From: DATACZ01 sp036258795
Lineage (GTDB): Bacteria; Actinomycetota; CADDZG01; JAHWKV01
DNA length: 16,853 nt
Reading direction: 5' to 3'
Assembly (NCBI GenBank): GCA_036258795.1
Contig: DATACZ010000016.1
Location: 1 to 16,853 of the forward strand
Shown here: one piece after another, positions 1-8,302 of the stretch
Position numbering within the stretch: position 1 is the first letter of the stretch
Layout: every line of letters begins with the position of its first letter
The notes under the pieces: model-generated
What the model was told of the DNA's origin: nothing
Databases searched by the model: none
What the model saw: only the letters and a program-made list of their open reading frames with translations
Position numbers and translations under genes: made by a program

Positions 1-1
1 A

Positions 2-133
2 GTAAACTCCGACGCAAATTCGACCACGTTGGTGCGCAAACTTCTGGCCCTTGCTCGCGACCACAGCGGGGCCGGTCCGGGCAGCCGAGAAACCTTTGTG
101 ATCGTGATTCGCGTTTTTGAGGAGCGCCCCTAA
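2..133 (+). CDS. C-terminal fragment of an unidentified protein
   Basis: An open frame enters from the left edge and stops at TAA 131-133, giving about 43 residues that end in FVIVIRVFEERP. The third codon positions are mostly G or C, as in the neighbouring genes, and the other two plus-strand frames are worse: one stops immediately and the other reads as arginine/cysteine-rich nonsense. The fragment is too short to assign to a family. Its alternating hydrophobic end looks like a beta strand. About 214 bases separate it from hyuA, so it is probably not in the same tight operon. It could still be a chance open frame. Confidence 0.4.
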   Translation, partial: VNSDANSTTLVRKLLALARDHSGAGPGSRETFVIVIRVFEERP

Positions 134-347
134 GCTCCAGCGTTCCAGCACTAAGCGAGCCTAACCTCCGGTTAAGGGCGCAAGAGTCCTTACGAACCGC
201 TGAAAAGGCATGCGGCGATCTGGTGTCGAGATCGTTGTCCTATGCTTGGGCTGGGACGCCTCGGCAAATTGAACCGCCCAACGTGGGTGGTCCAGTTGGG
301 GCCTTTGCAGTGAGCGACTGAGTCCAACATTGCCGCAGGAGATGGAC
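134..347 (+). promoter_or_regulatory. Upstream region of hyuA with inverted repeats
   Basis: This non-coding stretch should hold the hyuAB promoter. It contains a 6-base inverted repeat, CCCAAC at 277-282 and GTTGGG at 295-300 with a 12-base spacer, placed about 50-70 bases before the start codon where an operator could lie. Further up are TAACC (162-166) and GGTTA (170-174), and a second possible pairing of GGTTAAGG (170-177) with CCTT and AACC around 188-198. TATGCT at 241-246 fits a TANNNT -10 box, but I see no convincing -35 partner. The ribosome binding site is AGGAG at 337-341. No regulator gene is adjacent. Confidence 0.3.
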
Positions 348-2348
348 ATGGAGGAATCGCCGGTCCGCGTGGGGGTCGACGTCGGCGGCACGTTCACGGA
401 TGTCGTGGTCGAGGCTGGCGGCCGGTTGACCATCTGGAAACTGGCCTCAACCCCCAATGACCAGAGCGAAGCCTTTGACGAGGGAGTGCGTGCAGGCCTG
501 GAGAGGGCAGGCCATCCGGTGCCATCGTTAATTGCGCACGGAACGACCGTGGCTACCAACGCCGTGCTGGAGCGCCGCGGCGCCGTTACCGCGCTTGTCA
601 CGACCGATGGGTTCCGGGACGTGCTTCAGATCGGGCGCCAAAACCGGCCGTCGTTGTACGACCTCTGGGCAGACCGCCCTCCGCCCCTGGTCCCGCGTGA
701 TCTTGCGATCGGGATACCCGAGCGGATGGGGCCGGACGGTGAGGTCGTGCAGCCACTGGACGAGGCTGGGACGGCAGAGGTTCTCCAGGGCCTTTTGGCG
801 CAACAGCCGGAATCTATTGCCGTCTGCCTGCTGTTCTCTTTCGCCAATCCCCAACATGAACGTCTCGTCCAGGAGCTTATTCGACGCTCATTCCCTGACA
901 TCCGCATCTCTGTATCCAGCCGCGTGCTGCCGGAGTTTCGCGAGTACGAGAGGGCATCGACCACTGCGCTGGACGCATACGTCGGTCCGGTCATCGAGCG
1001 CTACGTAAGCCGCATCCTGAGCCGCGTCGAGGATCTCGATGCCCCTGTCATCGTCATGCGCTCCGGAGGCACCACGATGATGGCGGAGCAGGCCGCCGCA
1101 GAGCCCGTTCACACGTTACTGTCCGGACCCGCCGCCGGGGTTAGGGGGGCCGCAGCTGTGGCGAGGGTGGCCGGCTACCCCAGCGTGGTGAGCTTCGACA
1201 TGGGCGGAACGTCGACGGACGTCTGTCTTGTCGAGCACGGGGAGCCACACCTCGCCGACGAATCATCGGTGGGGGGACTTCCCTTTCGGACGCCGGCCCT
1301 AGCAGTGCACACGGTCGGCGCAGGGGGAGGAAGCATCCTGTGGCTGGATCCCGGCGGGGCATTGCGATCGGGGCCGCACAGTGCCGGCGCCGTCCCAGGT
1401 CCAGCCTGCTACGGGCGCGGAGGCCAGGAGCCGACCGTCACGGATGCCCACGTCGTGATCGGCCATCTGGACCCTGAGAACTTTTTGGGAGGCAGAGCCA
1501 GCCTCGATCCAGATGCAGCTAAGCGCGCGTTCGCCTCCCTGGCCGACCGCCTGTCGGTGGATGTGCAGGAGGTGGCCTTGGCCGGGCTGGACGCGGTGCG
1601 GGCACAGATGTCCAAGGCGATCCGGGTGGTGACCGTGGAGCGGGGTCGCCATCCCAGGGACTTCGCGTTGGTAGCCTTCGGGGGGGCCGGGCCGATGCAC
1701 GCCACAATGCTGGCCGCAGAGCTCGAGATGGAGTGCGTGATCGTGCCGCCGGCTGCCGGAGTCCTTTCGGCGTTTGGACTGCTCACTACACCCTTGGCCG
1801 CGGATGCCTCACTCACGCGTCCGGTAGTCGATCCCGACCCCAGTGAGGTGGAGAGGGTGTTCACGGAGATTGCCCAGCGCGCCGAGCGTGAGCTTCGGAG
1901 CCAGGGCGCCGCGCCGGAGCTCATATCTCGTACCATCGATTGCCGCTACAAGGGCCAGGCCCATGAGATTCCAGTTCCGGCCGATCCTCTGGAGGACTTA
2001 GCGGATCGCTTTGCCACTGAGCACCGCGCCCGGTTCGGGTGGGATGCTGCCGGTGACCCGATGGAGCTTGTCACCTTTAGGGTTCAGGCCCGGGGACCCA
2101 CGCCACAGACCTCGCTGCCAGATATCGAGCCTGGGACAGGCGCAAGACCGGTGGGGAAGCGGACGGTCTGGACCCGCGAGGGACCGCAGGACACGGCGGT
2201 CTACGAGCGGGCATCGTTGGGCGCCGGCGACATGTTGGAGGGTCCCTGTCTCGTGACTGCCGAGGAGTCCACGACTGTGATAGACCCTGGGTGGGAGGCG
2301 GAGGTCCAGGCCAGCGGCACCCTCGTCATCCGGCGGACTGCCCCATGA
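348..2348 (+). CDS. hyuA: Hydantoinase/oxoprolinase subunit A (HyuA family)
   Basis: This is the ATP-binding subunit of the HyuA/HyuB family (N-methylhydantoinase, 5-oxoprolinase, acetophenone carboxylase relatives), which uses ATP to activate a cyclic amide or a ketone. The start is placed at ATG 348 because AGGAG lies six bases upstream; TTG 330 and ATG 342 are in frame but poorly placed. That gives 666 residues, normal for the family. The phosphate-binding signature DVGGTFTD is at residues 11-18, and a second actin-like motif, DMGGTSTD, at 284-291. The N-terminal hydant_A_N part and the central hydantoinase_A part are both intact. The stop overlaps the hyuB start by ATGA, so the two subunits are almost certainly co-translated in matched amounts. 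The substrate cannot be told from sequence, and there is no transporter or regulator nearby to suggest it. Confidence 0.93.
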   Translation: MEESPVRVGVDVGGTFTDVVVEAGGRLTIWKLASTPNDQSEAFDEGVRAGLERAGHPVPSLIAHGTTVATNAVLERRGAVTALVTTDGFRDVLQIGRQNRPSLYDLWADRPPPLVPRDLAIGIPERMGPDGEVVQPLDEAGTAEVLQGLLAQQPESIAVCLLFSFANPQHERLVQELIRRSFPDIRISVSSRVLPEFREYERASTTALDAYVGPVIERYVSRILSRVEDLDAPVIVMRSGGTTMMAEQAAAEPVHTLLSGPAAGVRGAAAVARVAGYPSVVSFDMGGTSTDVCLVEHGEPHLADESSVGGLPFRTPALAVHTVGAGGGSILWLDPGGALRSGPHSAGAVPGPACYGRGGQEPTVTDAHVVIGHLDPENFLGGRASLDPDAAKRAFASLADRLSVDVQEVALAGLDAVRAQMSKAIRVVTVERGRHPRDFALVAFGGAGPMHATMLAAELEMECVIVPPAAGVLSAFGLLTTPLAADASLTRPVVDPDPSEVERVFTEIAQRAERELRSQGAAPELISRTIDCRYKGQAHEIPVPADPLEDLADRFATEHRARFGWDAAGDPMELVTFRVQARGPTPQTSLPDIEPGTGARPVGKRTVWTREGPQDTAVYERASLGAGDMLEGPCLVTAEESTTVIDPGWEAEVQASGTLVIRRTAP

Positions 2349-3943
2349 ACCCTCTGAGCCTCGAGGTCGTTCGGCATGCCCTTGCCGGAATTGCCGAGGA
2401 GATGGGGGCGACGCTGCGCCGGACGGCCATCTCGCCGAACATCACCGAGCGCGAGGACTGCTCATGCGCCCTGGCGACGCCCGCGGGAAAGATGTGCGCC
2501 CAGGCCGAGCACATCCCCGTGCACCTCGGTGCGATGCCGGAGAGCATCCGGGCGGCGCTCGACAAATTTCCGAATCTAGAGGAGGGCGATGCCGTCCTGG
2601 TCAACGACCCGTTCGCCGGCGGTACTCACTTAAATGACTTGACTTTGGTGTCGCCGGTCTTCGACGGGAAGGTCCTCCTCGGCTACGCCGCCAACCGTGC
2701 TCACCATGCCGACGTTAGCGGTAAGACCCCCGGGAGTATGCCCGGCGACTCGACGGACGTTTTCCAGGAGGGCCTGCGGATCCCACCGGTGCTCGCTTGG
2801 CGGCGTGGCCAGCCCGTTCCTCAGGTGATCGACATCGTCGTCGCCAACTCCCGCTCGCCTGCGGAGCGCCGTGGCGACCTTCGGGCCCAGGCGGGGGCCA
2901 ATGCGGTGGGAGCCGGACGGCTGAGGACCCTGGCGGCCACACTCGGACGGGAAGGCCTGGCCAGCGCGATGGAGGCTCTTATCTCGTACAGCGAACGAGC
3001 CACCCGAGCGGGGATTGCAGATCTGCCCGACGGGAAGTGGAGCTTCGAGGATGTCCTCGACTCCGACGGGAGCGGCAGCGGGCCCGTGCGAATCGTTGTG
3101 ACCGTGCGCATCGAAGGTGATGAGATGGAGGTGGACTTCACGGGCACCGACCGCCAGTGCCGGGGGAACGTCAACTCGGTGCTTGCCGTCACGGTGTCAG
3201 CGGTCCAGTTTGTGGTCCGGTGTATCACCGGCCCTGACATCCCCCCGACGGCAGGGGGGATGCGCCCGGTCAAGATCGTAGCCCCCGAGGGCACGGTTGT
3301 TAATGCCAGGTCTCCGGCGGCGGTCTCCGCCGGAAATGTTGAGACGTCTCAGCGGATCGTCGACGTGGTGTTCGGCGCCCTGGCCCAGGCGATACCGGAC
3401 AGGATCCTGGCCGCCTCCCAGGGAACGATGAACAACGTCCTCATCGGCAGCCCGACCTTTGCGTACTACGAGACGATCGCCGGCGGGCAGGGTGCCCGTC
3501 CGGACAAGGACGGCATGAGCGGCGTGCACATCGGCATGACCAATACCAAGAACACCCCTGCCGAGGCTATGGAGTACGCATACCCTCTGAGAATCCATCG
3601 ATTCGAACTCAGGGATGGGACTGGGGGCCGGGGTGCTTTCCGCGGGGGGATGGGAGTCCGCCGGGACATCGAGATCCTGTGCGATGAAGCCACCGTATCG
3701 CTCCAGACTGAGCGCCGGGACCACCCGCCCTGGGGTCTCGCGGGCGGTGAGCCCGGGGCCAAGGGCCGCAACGTGCTCGTCCGCGATGGGCAGGAGACTC
3801 CCCTGGCGGACAAATGCAGCTTCGACGCGCGGGCAGGAGATGTCGTATCCATTCAGACCCCGGGCGGAGGGGGATGGGGCAGGGCCGACTCGCGACAGGG
3901 CGCGGAGTCGCTCGCAAAGTCCCGGGCTCGTAGACGGAGTTAA
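2345..3943 (+). CDS. hyuB: Hydantoinase B/oxoprolinase subunit B (HyuB family)
   Basis: This is the partner subunit of HyuA, in the hydantoinase_B family, expected to form a cytoplasmic complex that carries out ATP-dependent opening of a cyclic amide or a related carboxylation. The start is ATG 2345, overlapping the hyuA stop as ATGA; the open frame continues upstream, but that stretch lies inside hyuA. The 532-residue product is a normal length. Typical motifs are QAEHIPVHLG near residues 53-62, NDPFAGGTHLND at 87-98 and RAHHADVSG at 118-126, whose His and Asp residues are likely metal ligands. The C-terminal part has the usual glycine-rich GGxGARPDKDG and TPGGGGWG segments. It ends seven bases before the stop of a convergent gene, so the two transcripts probably overlap. 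N-methylhydantoinase or oxoprolinase activity is possible; the substrate is undetermined. Confidence 0.93.
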   Translation: MNPLSLEVVRHALAGIAEEMGATLRRTAISPNITEREDCSCALATPAGKMCAQAEHIPVHLGAMPESIRAALDKFPNLEEGDAVLVNDPFAGGTHLNDLTLVSPVFDGKVLLGYAANRAHHADVSGKTPGSMPGDSTDVFQEGLRIPPVLAWRRGQPVPQVIDIVVANSRSPAERRGDLRAQAGANAVGAGRLRTLAATLGREGLASAMEALISYSERATRAGIADLPDGKWSFEDVLDSDGSGSGPVRIVVTVRIEGDEMEVDFTGTDRQCRGNVNSVLAVTVSAVQFVVRCITGPDIPPTAGGMRPVKIVAPEGTVVNARSPAAVSAGNVETSQRIVDVVFGALAQAIPDRILAASQGTMNNVLIGSPTFAYYETIAGGQGARPDKDGMSGVHIGMTNTKNTPAEAMEYAYPLRIHRFELRDGTGGRGAFRGGMGVRRDIEILCDEATVSLQTERRDHPPWGLAGGEPGAKGRNVLVRDGQETPLADKCSFDARAGDVVSIQTPGGGGWGRADSRQGAESLAKSRARRRS

Positions 3944-3950
3944 CCCGGAC

Positions 3951-4766
3951 TTAAAGAAGGTCCTCGGAGGCTCTCCTGGTAGCAAAGCTCTTAATGAGCT
4001 CCGCGACGTGTTCTCGCAGCTCGAACTGTGGGAAGTGGCTGTGCGCCTCGATACGCTGAACCTCAAACCATGGCTCGGTCCGGGCCCACTCTCTCTGGGC
4101 TTGAACGCCGGAAGGATCCGTGGGCTGTGCATAGATGTGGAGAGTGGGAAGGGGCGGATGGAGTGCCGACAGCGCGGCGATGGGAGATCCATACCTGGCG
4201 AAGGCGGCAGCTATCTCCCGCCCGGCCCTCATCCAGTTTTCCTGCCCGCAACGGCTCATGCGAGCGATCTGCTCATCTACATCCGGGTTTGAGCCCTCAC
4301 CCCTCCACATCTCCAGCAGCGAATCCCGAACCGCCTCCCATCGATCCTCCTGGCGCAGCTGCTTTAACGCCTCCATAAACGTCGGGGGAGCACCCAGCAC
4401 CATCCAGCTGACAGCTACGAGCCCAACCATTCGTCTGCCGGTGCGGCGGCGGAGGTTCAATCCGACCCAGCCGGCGTGACCGGCGGTTATCCCCACGAAG
4501 CGCTCTGCGCCCGAGGCCGCCAGGACGGCCAGAGCGTCCTCAGTCATCTGCTCGTGCCCATAGTCGCTGCGAGGGACGTCGGAATCGCCATGTCCTCGCC
4601 AGTCGAGCACGACCGTTCGCAGGTGCTGGGAAAGAAGCGGAAAAAGCGGCTGGAATTGGGAGCGGTCGGAGCACCAGCTTGGCATACACAGAAGGGCCGG
4701 TTCGCCGGAACCGGCATCGTCGAAGGCGATGCGCAGGCCATCGGCTGAGGTTGTTGACGACACCAT
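3951..4766 (-). CDS. Alpha/beta-fold protein related to Hod-type 2,4-dioxygenases
   Basis: This is a 271-residue alpha/beta-hydrolase-fold protein. By memory alignment it follows 1H-3-hydroxy-4-oxoquinaldine 2,4-dioxygenase (Hod) along its length: PSWCSD (29-34), DWRGHGDS (55-62), GREIAAAF near 182-189, GSPI (193-196), HIYAQPTDP (210-218), PWF (232-234) and the His motif SHFP (243-246). The elbow where a hydrolase would have G-x-S-x-G reads TAGHAGW, so the serine position is Gly96. The Asp equivalent appears to be Ser120, and one of the Hod histidines is Ser33. Only the late His244 is kept. Plain hydrolase activity is therefore unlikely; a cofactor-free oxygenase variant, a binding protein or an inactive relative are all possible. 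The start is ATG 4766, 19 bases after the VWA gene stop; an upstream start at 4865 would run into that gene. It is probably the last gene of the minus-strand operon. Confidence 0.8.
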   Translation of the reverse strand: MVSSTTSADGLRIAFDDAGSGEPALLCMPSWCSDRSQFQPLFPLLSQHLRTVVLDWRGHGDSDVPRSDYGHEQMTEDALAVLAASGAERFVGITAGHAGWVGLNLRRRTGRRMVGLVAVSWMVLGAPPTFMEALKQLRQEDRWEAVRDSLLEMWRGEGSNPDVDEQIARMSRCGQENWMRAGREIAAAFARYGSPIAALSALHPPLPTLHIYAQPTDPSGVQAQREWARTEPWFEVQRIEAHSHFPQFELREHVAELIKSFATRRASEDLL

Positions 4767-4785
4767 CAAGTTTCTTATCCGGTGC

Positions 4786-6786
4786 TCAACCCCACCGAAA
4801 GCGCACGAAGTCTCGCAGCACGAAGCGGCCGATGTCCTGCCCCGCGGCGTGGAACACCCGTCCACCGGTCCGCCTGGCCAGCTCGTCCATGAACTTCACA
4901 AGACCGGGCTCTTCCTCCAGCATGTAGATGTTCAAGGTGATGCCCGAGCTCGACAGCCTGGAGGCTTCGGCGAGAGTCTTGTGGATCGTCTCGCTGCTCG
5001 GGGGCCAGTTGAAGACGGCGTGAGGCCCGCCGGAACCCTCGTCAACAAGGTGGGCGGTCGGTTCTCCGTCGGTCACCATGATCACCTGCTGCGAGCAGCT
5101 GGAGTGCTCGCTCAGCAAACGCCGGGCCAGCAGAAAAGCATGCTGCATGTTGGTCCCATACACGCGCTCGATGGCCCCGGTGGCAGTGAGCTCCTTGAGG
5201 TCGAGCTCCCGGGCGTAGTCCGAGAACCCTATGAGGTAGAGATCGTCCTGCGGGTACTTGCCGTCGATAAGGGCGTGTAAAGCAAGGGCCATCTTCTTGG
5301 CGGCCACCCAGTGGCCCCTTAGCGGCATGGAAAAGGACAGGTCCAAAAGCAGAGCCGTGGCCGTTCGGGTTCGTGACTCGGCCTCGATTAGCTCGAAGTC
5401 ATCGGGGTGAAGCTGTACCCGGCGACCTGCAGTCCCGGGCGGGCCCTCCTGCACGATGCCCGCGGAGACTGGAGGCCGAGCATCTGCGGACCGGATCACG
5501 GCGTTGAACACCGTGCGCTGCACCGAGATCTCGCCCTCGTCCTCGAACCGCCACGGCCGGGTGCTGCCGGTCGGCTCGGCGAGGCCCCCGGTGTGACGCT
5601 CCTCATGGCCTCCCGGCCGGTCATGTCTCAGGACCTCGAAGACCTTGACCAGCGCTCTCTCCCCCAAGCGCCTCAGCCCTCGAGCGGTCAACTCCAGCCG
5701 TCCTCCCTCCCCATCGATGAGCCCTGCCTCTTGAAGCGCCTTCTCGATCTGTTTGAGGCCCCTGAGGTCATGGACCGCTTCTTCGCCAAGAGCGCGCCCC
5801 AGCTTCTCCTCGTCGACATCCATGATCCCGGCCCCCTGGTAGCCGCCCTTTAGAGCATCTTCCAGCTCCTCCATCTCGCCCAGCTGCTGAAAGGCGTCGA
5901 CTGCCTCAGAGATCCCCATGGGGGAGTCGGACTGTCCGTAGGCGGTCTGCCCCCAGGGAAGGTTGGGCATGAGGACTTGAAGCTCCTGGGAGAGCATGGC
6001 CATCTCAAACTCCAGATCCAGGTCGTTCATCACCGCGCTCATCAGCTGCTCAAGCTCCATTCGCTGGTTGGGTGAGAGGCTGGCCATGAACCGGCTCATC
6101 GCCGCCATTCGGCGGGCAAGGGCCTCCAGGAGCTCGTCCAGGCTCTTCGGATTCTCCGGGAACAGATCGCCGTAGCGCTGCATGAAGCCGTCAAAGTCGT
6201 AAGGCTGTCCAGCCCCCCGGGCCTCGATCATCTGGTTAAGCTCCCTGAACATCTCACGGAGGCGGGCAAGGTCTTCGGCAGTGATGTTTTGCATGGCTCC
6301 CGTCAGCTGTCCGAGCTGAGCTTGAAGCAGGTCCCGGCGAATGCTTTCGAGCAGCTCGTCGAAGGCCTGCTGAGCTTCGGGGTTGACGAATCGATAGTCC
6401 TGCAGCTCCCTGATCGCCCCCGCCGTGGAGTTGGGCAGAAGGTCGAGAAACGCCTCGCGGGACCTGGCATCCTCTCCCGGCGTTTGACGCAGGGTGGACC
6501 TTTCCTGGCTGAGGATGTCGTCCAGGCGATCACGCATCTCGGCCAGAGGTCCGCTCAAATTCGTCTCCTGCGCCCACCGCCGCCGCCGAGCCGCGATCCT
6601 GCGGGCCAGCTCGTCGAGCCCGGCGGTGTGTCCCGAGATGCCCCTTCGCATCAAGCGGTTGAGGGCTCCTGAGGGGCTTAGGCCCGAAAGCAGGTCGTCG
6701 GAGATCTCATCGATGATCTGGTCGGCCCCAAAGTCCTCATCGCCAAGGTCTTGGGTGCCATCCCATCTCGAGTAGCGGGAACGCAT
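4786..6786 (-). CDS. VWA-domain protein partnered with a chelatase-like AAA+ ATPase
   Basis: This is a 666-residue soluble protein with a von Willebrand factor A domain at the C terminus (about 470-640). The metal-ion-dependent adhesion site is complete: DLSFS at 482-486, a threonine in YGTNM at 545, and TDGEPT at 572-577. Residues 80-350 are predicted helical, acidic and Met-rich, with no recognisable domain. In size and order with the upstream AAA+ gene it matches the mycobacterial Rv0958/Rv0959 pair (recalled from memory), and it resembles chelatase subunit D or MoxR-associated VWA proteins that link an ATPase ring to a client. There is no signal peptide or membrane segment. It starts three bases after the AAA+ stop without a clear ribosome binding site, so translational coupling is likely. 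It is not BchD, since no chlorophyll or cobalamin genes are nearby. Confidence 0.85.
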   Translation of the reverse strand: MRSRYSRWDGTQDLGDEDFGADQIIDEISDDLLSGLSPSGALNRLMRRGISGHTAGLDELARRIAARRRRWAQETNLSGPLAEMRDRLDDILSQERSTLRQTPGEDARSREAFLDLLPNSTAGAIRELQDYRFVNPEAQQAFDELLESIRRDLLQAQLGQLTGAMQNITAEDLARLREMFRELNQMIEARGAGQPYDFDGFMQRYGDLFPENPKSLDELLEALARRMAAMSRFMASLSPNQRMELEQLMSAVMNDLDLEFEMAMLSQELQVLMPNLPWGQTAYGQSDSPMGISEAVDAFQQLGEMEELEDALKGGYQGAGIMDVDEEKLGRALGEEAVHDLRGLKQIEKALQEAGLIDGEGGRLELTARGLRRLGERALVKVFEVLRHDRPGGHEERHTGGLAEPTGSTRPWRFEDEGEISVQRTVFNAVIRSADARPPVSAGIVQEGPPGTAGRRVQLHPDDFELIEAESRTRTATALLLDLSFSMPLRGHWVAAKKMALALHALIDGKYPQDDLYLIGFSDYARELDLKELTATGAIERVYGTNMQHAFLLARRLLSEHSSCSQQVIMVTDGEPTAHLVDEGSGGPHAVFNWPPSSETIHKTLAEASRLSSSGITLNIYMLEEEPGLVKFMDELARRTGGRVFHAAGQDIGRFVLRDFVRFRWG

Positions 6787-6789
6787 CGG

Positions 6790-8187
6790 TCAGGCTTCGA
6801 AGCTCCAGGCCCCTCGACCCGTGGAGTGCTTGTTTAGACGCCTCGTGAGGTGAAGGCCCTCGAGCGCAAACTCAACCGCCGCCGCCGCAGTGCTGGGGCT
6901 TTCCTCGGAGAGATCCAAGCGCCGCATGATCCTGGCGAGGCCGGGTAAACGGCCCAGTTGGGATAAGAACTCGGGCGCCGACTGCACGTCGGACGTCTCG
7001 ACCACCAGCCCTTTCTGGAACTGTTCGATCAGAGCGGTGAGGTCCTCCCCACCCAACCTCTGCCGGTAGACGTGCCCGATCGCAGATCTTAGGCAGTTGT
7101 GAAGGATTCGTTCCTCGCGACCCTCCTCGATAGTGTCGAATTCGATTCGCCCCATGGAGGTGCTCAAGAGGCTCCAGAGGTCTACCGGCCGGGGCACTGC
7201 CGCCGCCTCGCCGGCGATGACCGCACGCCGGACCGCGCTTGCCATCAGGTTCTCCAGGTTGCCGATCGAGTAGCGAACCGACACGCCACTTCGCTGGTTG
7301 ACCCCTGGGGAGCGGCGTAGCTGAGCCGTCAGCTCCGCTAGCACCTCCTTCATGAAGTCCGGAACGAAGACCGGCACCCCGGTCGCCGGCGGCCGAGCCT
7401 CCTGATCCATGATGGCGATCTCGTCTGCTGGGTCCTCGGGGTAGTGAGTGCGAACCTGGGTGCCGAATCGGTCCTTGAGGGGCGAGATGATCCGCCCTCG
7501 GTGGGTGTAGTCCTCCGGGTTGGCGCTGGCTACCAGCATGAGATCCAAAGGCAGCCGGATCTTGTATCCGCGAATCTGTACGTCCCGCTCCTCCAGGATG
7601 TTGAGCAGGGACACCTGAATCCGCTCCGGGAGATCGGGGAGCTCGTTAACCGAAAAGATGCCCCGGTTGGTCCTTGGGATGAGCCCGTAATGGATGCTCA
7701 GCTCGTCGGACAGGTAACGCCCCTCGGCAACCTTGATGGGGTCCACGTCGCCGATGAGGTCGGCAACCGATGTGTCCGGTGTGGCCAGCTTCTCGGAGAA
7801 CCGCTGGTAGCGGTCGATCCATACCACCGGGGTCAGGTCCGGCTCCTGCAGAACCCGCACCCGGCAGGCCGCGCAAATGGGGTGGTATGGGTGGTCGTTG
7901 ATCTCACAGCCGGCAATCGCCGGGATCGTGTCATCGAGCAACTCCACCATCTGCCTGATGATCCTGGTCTTCGCCTGGCCCCTTTCGCCGAGCAGGATTA
8001 TGTCGTGGCCGGCGAGTATTCCCCTCTCCAGCGCCGGGAGGACCGAGTCGTCGAATCCAATGATGGACTGAAAGGCCGGCTCGGAGGTGGCAAGCTTGCG
8101 GACGAGGTTTGCGCTCAGCTCCTCCTTGACGCCTCTGTCCGGGTAACCCGAAGCGCGAAGCTCAGCAATCGTAGCCGGCGTTGCCAT
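6790..8187 (-). CDS. MoxR/Mg-chelatase subunit I-like AAA+ ATPase
   Basis: This is a 465-residue AAA+ ATPase of the magnesium-chelatase/MoxR type, expected to form a cytoplasmic hexamer that works with the VWA protein encoded next. Walker A is GERGQAKT (67-74). The Walker B segment reads IFSVNE (177-182), with Asn where Asp is common but the catalytic Glu kept; I believe this is usual for this subfamily. SANPED (221-226) is sensor 1, and GRIISPLKDRFG (231-242) follows. The stretch ATPDTSVADLIGDVDP (135-150) is also typical. A Cys/His cluster (C94, H99, H102, C105, C108) sits before the chelatase insert and could bind metal. ATG 8187 is preferred; a TTG lies one codon upstream. The gene is about 115 bases downstream of bpa on the same strand. 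Metal chelatase activity for a tetrapyrrole is not supported by context; protein remodelling is more likely. Confidence 0.88.
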   Translation of the reverse strand: MATPATIAELRASGYPDRGVKEELSANLVRKLATSEPAFQSIIGFDDSVLPALERGILAGHDIILLGERGQAKTRIIRQMVELLDDTIPAIAGCEINDHPYHPICAACRVRVLQEPDLTPVVWIDRYQRFSEKLATPDTSVADLIGDVDPIKVAEGRYLSDELSIHYGLIPRTNRGIFSVNELPDLPERIQVSLLNILEERDVQIRGYKIRLPLDLMLVASANPEDYTHRGRIISPLKDRFGTQVRTHYPEDPADEIAIMDQEARPPATGVPVFVPDFMKEVLAELTAQLRRSPGVNQRSGVSVRYSIGNLENLMASAVRRAVIAGEAAAVPRPVDLWSLLSTSMGRIEFDTIEEGREERILHNCLRSAIGHVYRQRLGGEDLTALIEQFQKGLVVETSDVQSAPEFLSQLGRLPGLARIMRRLDLSEESPSTAAAAVEFALEGLHLTRRLNKHSTGRGAWSFEA

Positions 8188-8302
8188 CAATAAAGGCTAT
8201 CCCGTCCGTCAAATGAACGATGGCCACCTTACGAGCCGCTCGGGGCTGAGGCCTATTCGAAACGGGCCCAGTTAAGCTTGCCCTTCAAGGTAGACGAAGA
8301 CG
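8188..8302 (-). promoter_or_regulatory. Gap between bpa and the AAA+ gene
   Basis: This 115-base gap separates bpa from the AAA+ gene. On the minus strand there is a weak GGGC...GCCC pairing soon after the bpa stop, without a T tract, so termination there is uncertain. A TTGACG sequence lies about 20 bases before the AAA+ start and could be a -35 element, but it would put transcription start at or inside the start codon. Whether bpa and the AAA+ gene share one transcript cannot be decided from the sequence. Confidence 0.25.

Noticed and set aside
161..601. Minus-strand open frame spanning the hyuA upstream region
   Set aside because: Most of it is antisense to hyuA, it is Thr/Arg/Pro-rich and has no motif or ribosome binding site.
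3197..4192. Long minus-strand open frame of 331 codons opposite hyuB
   Set aside because: It lies antisense to the well-supported hyuB and runs into the downstream hydrolase. Its composition is Arg/Pro/Ser-rich as expected of a shadow frame in GC-rich DNA.
6790..8187. Magnesium or cobalt chelatase for tetrapyrrole synthesis
   Set aside because: The AAA+/VWA motifs fit, but no large chelatase subunit and no chlorophyll or cobalamin genes are present, and the pair better matches the Rv0958/Rv0959 type.
7444..8193. Plus-strand open frame of 249 codons opposite the AAA+ gene
   Set aside because: It mirrors the AAA+ coding sequence, whose Walker motifs are unmistakable, and shows no domain of its own.
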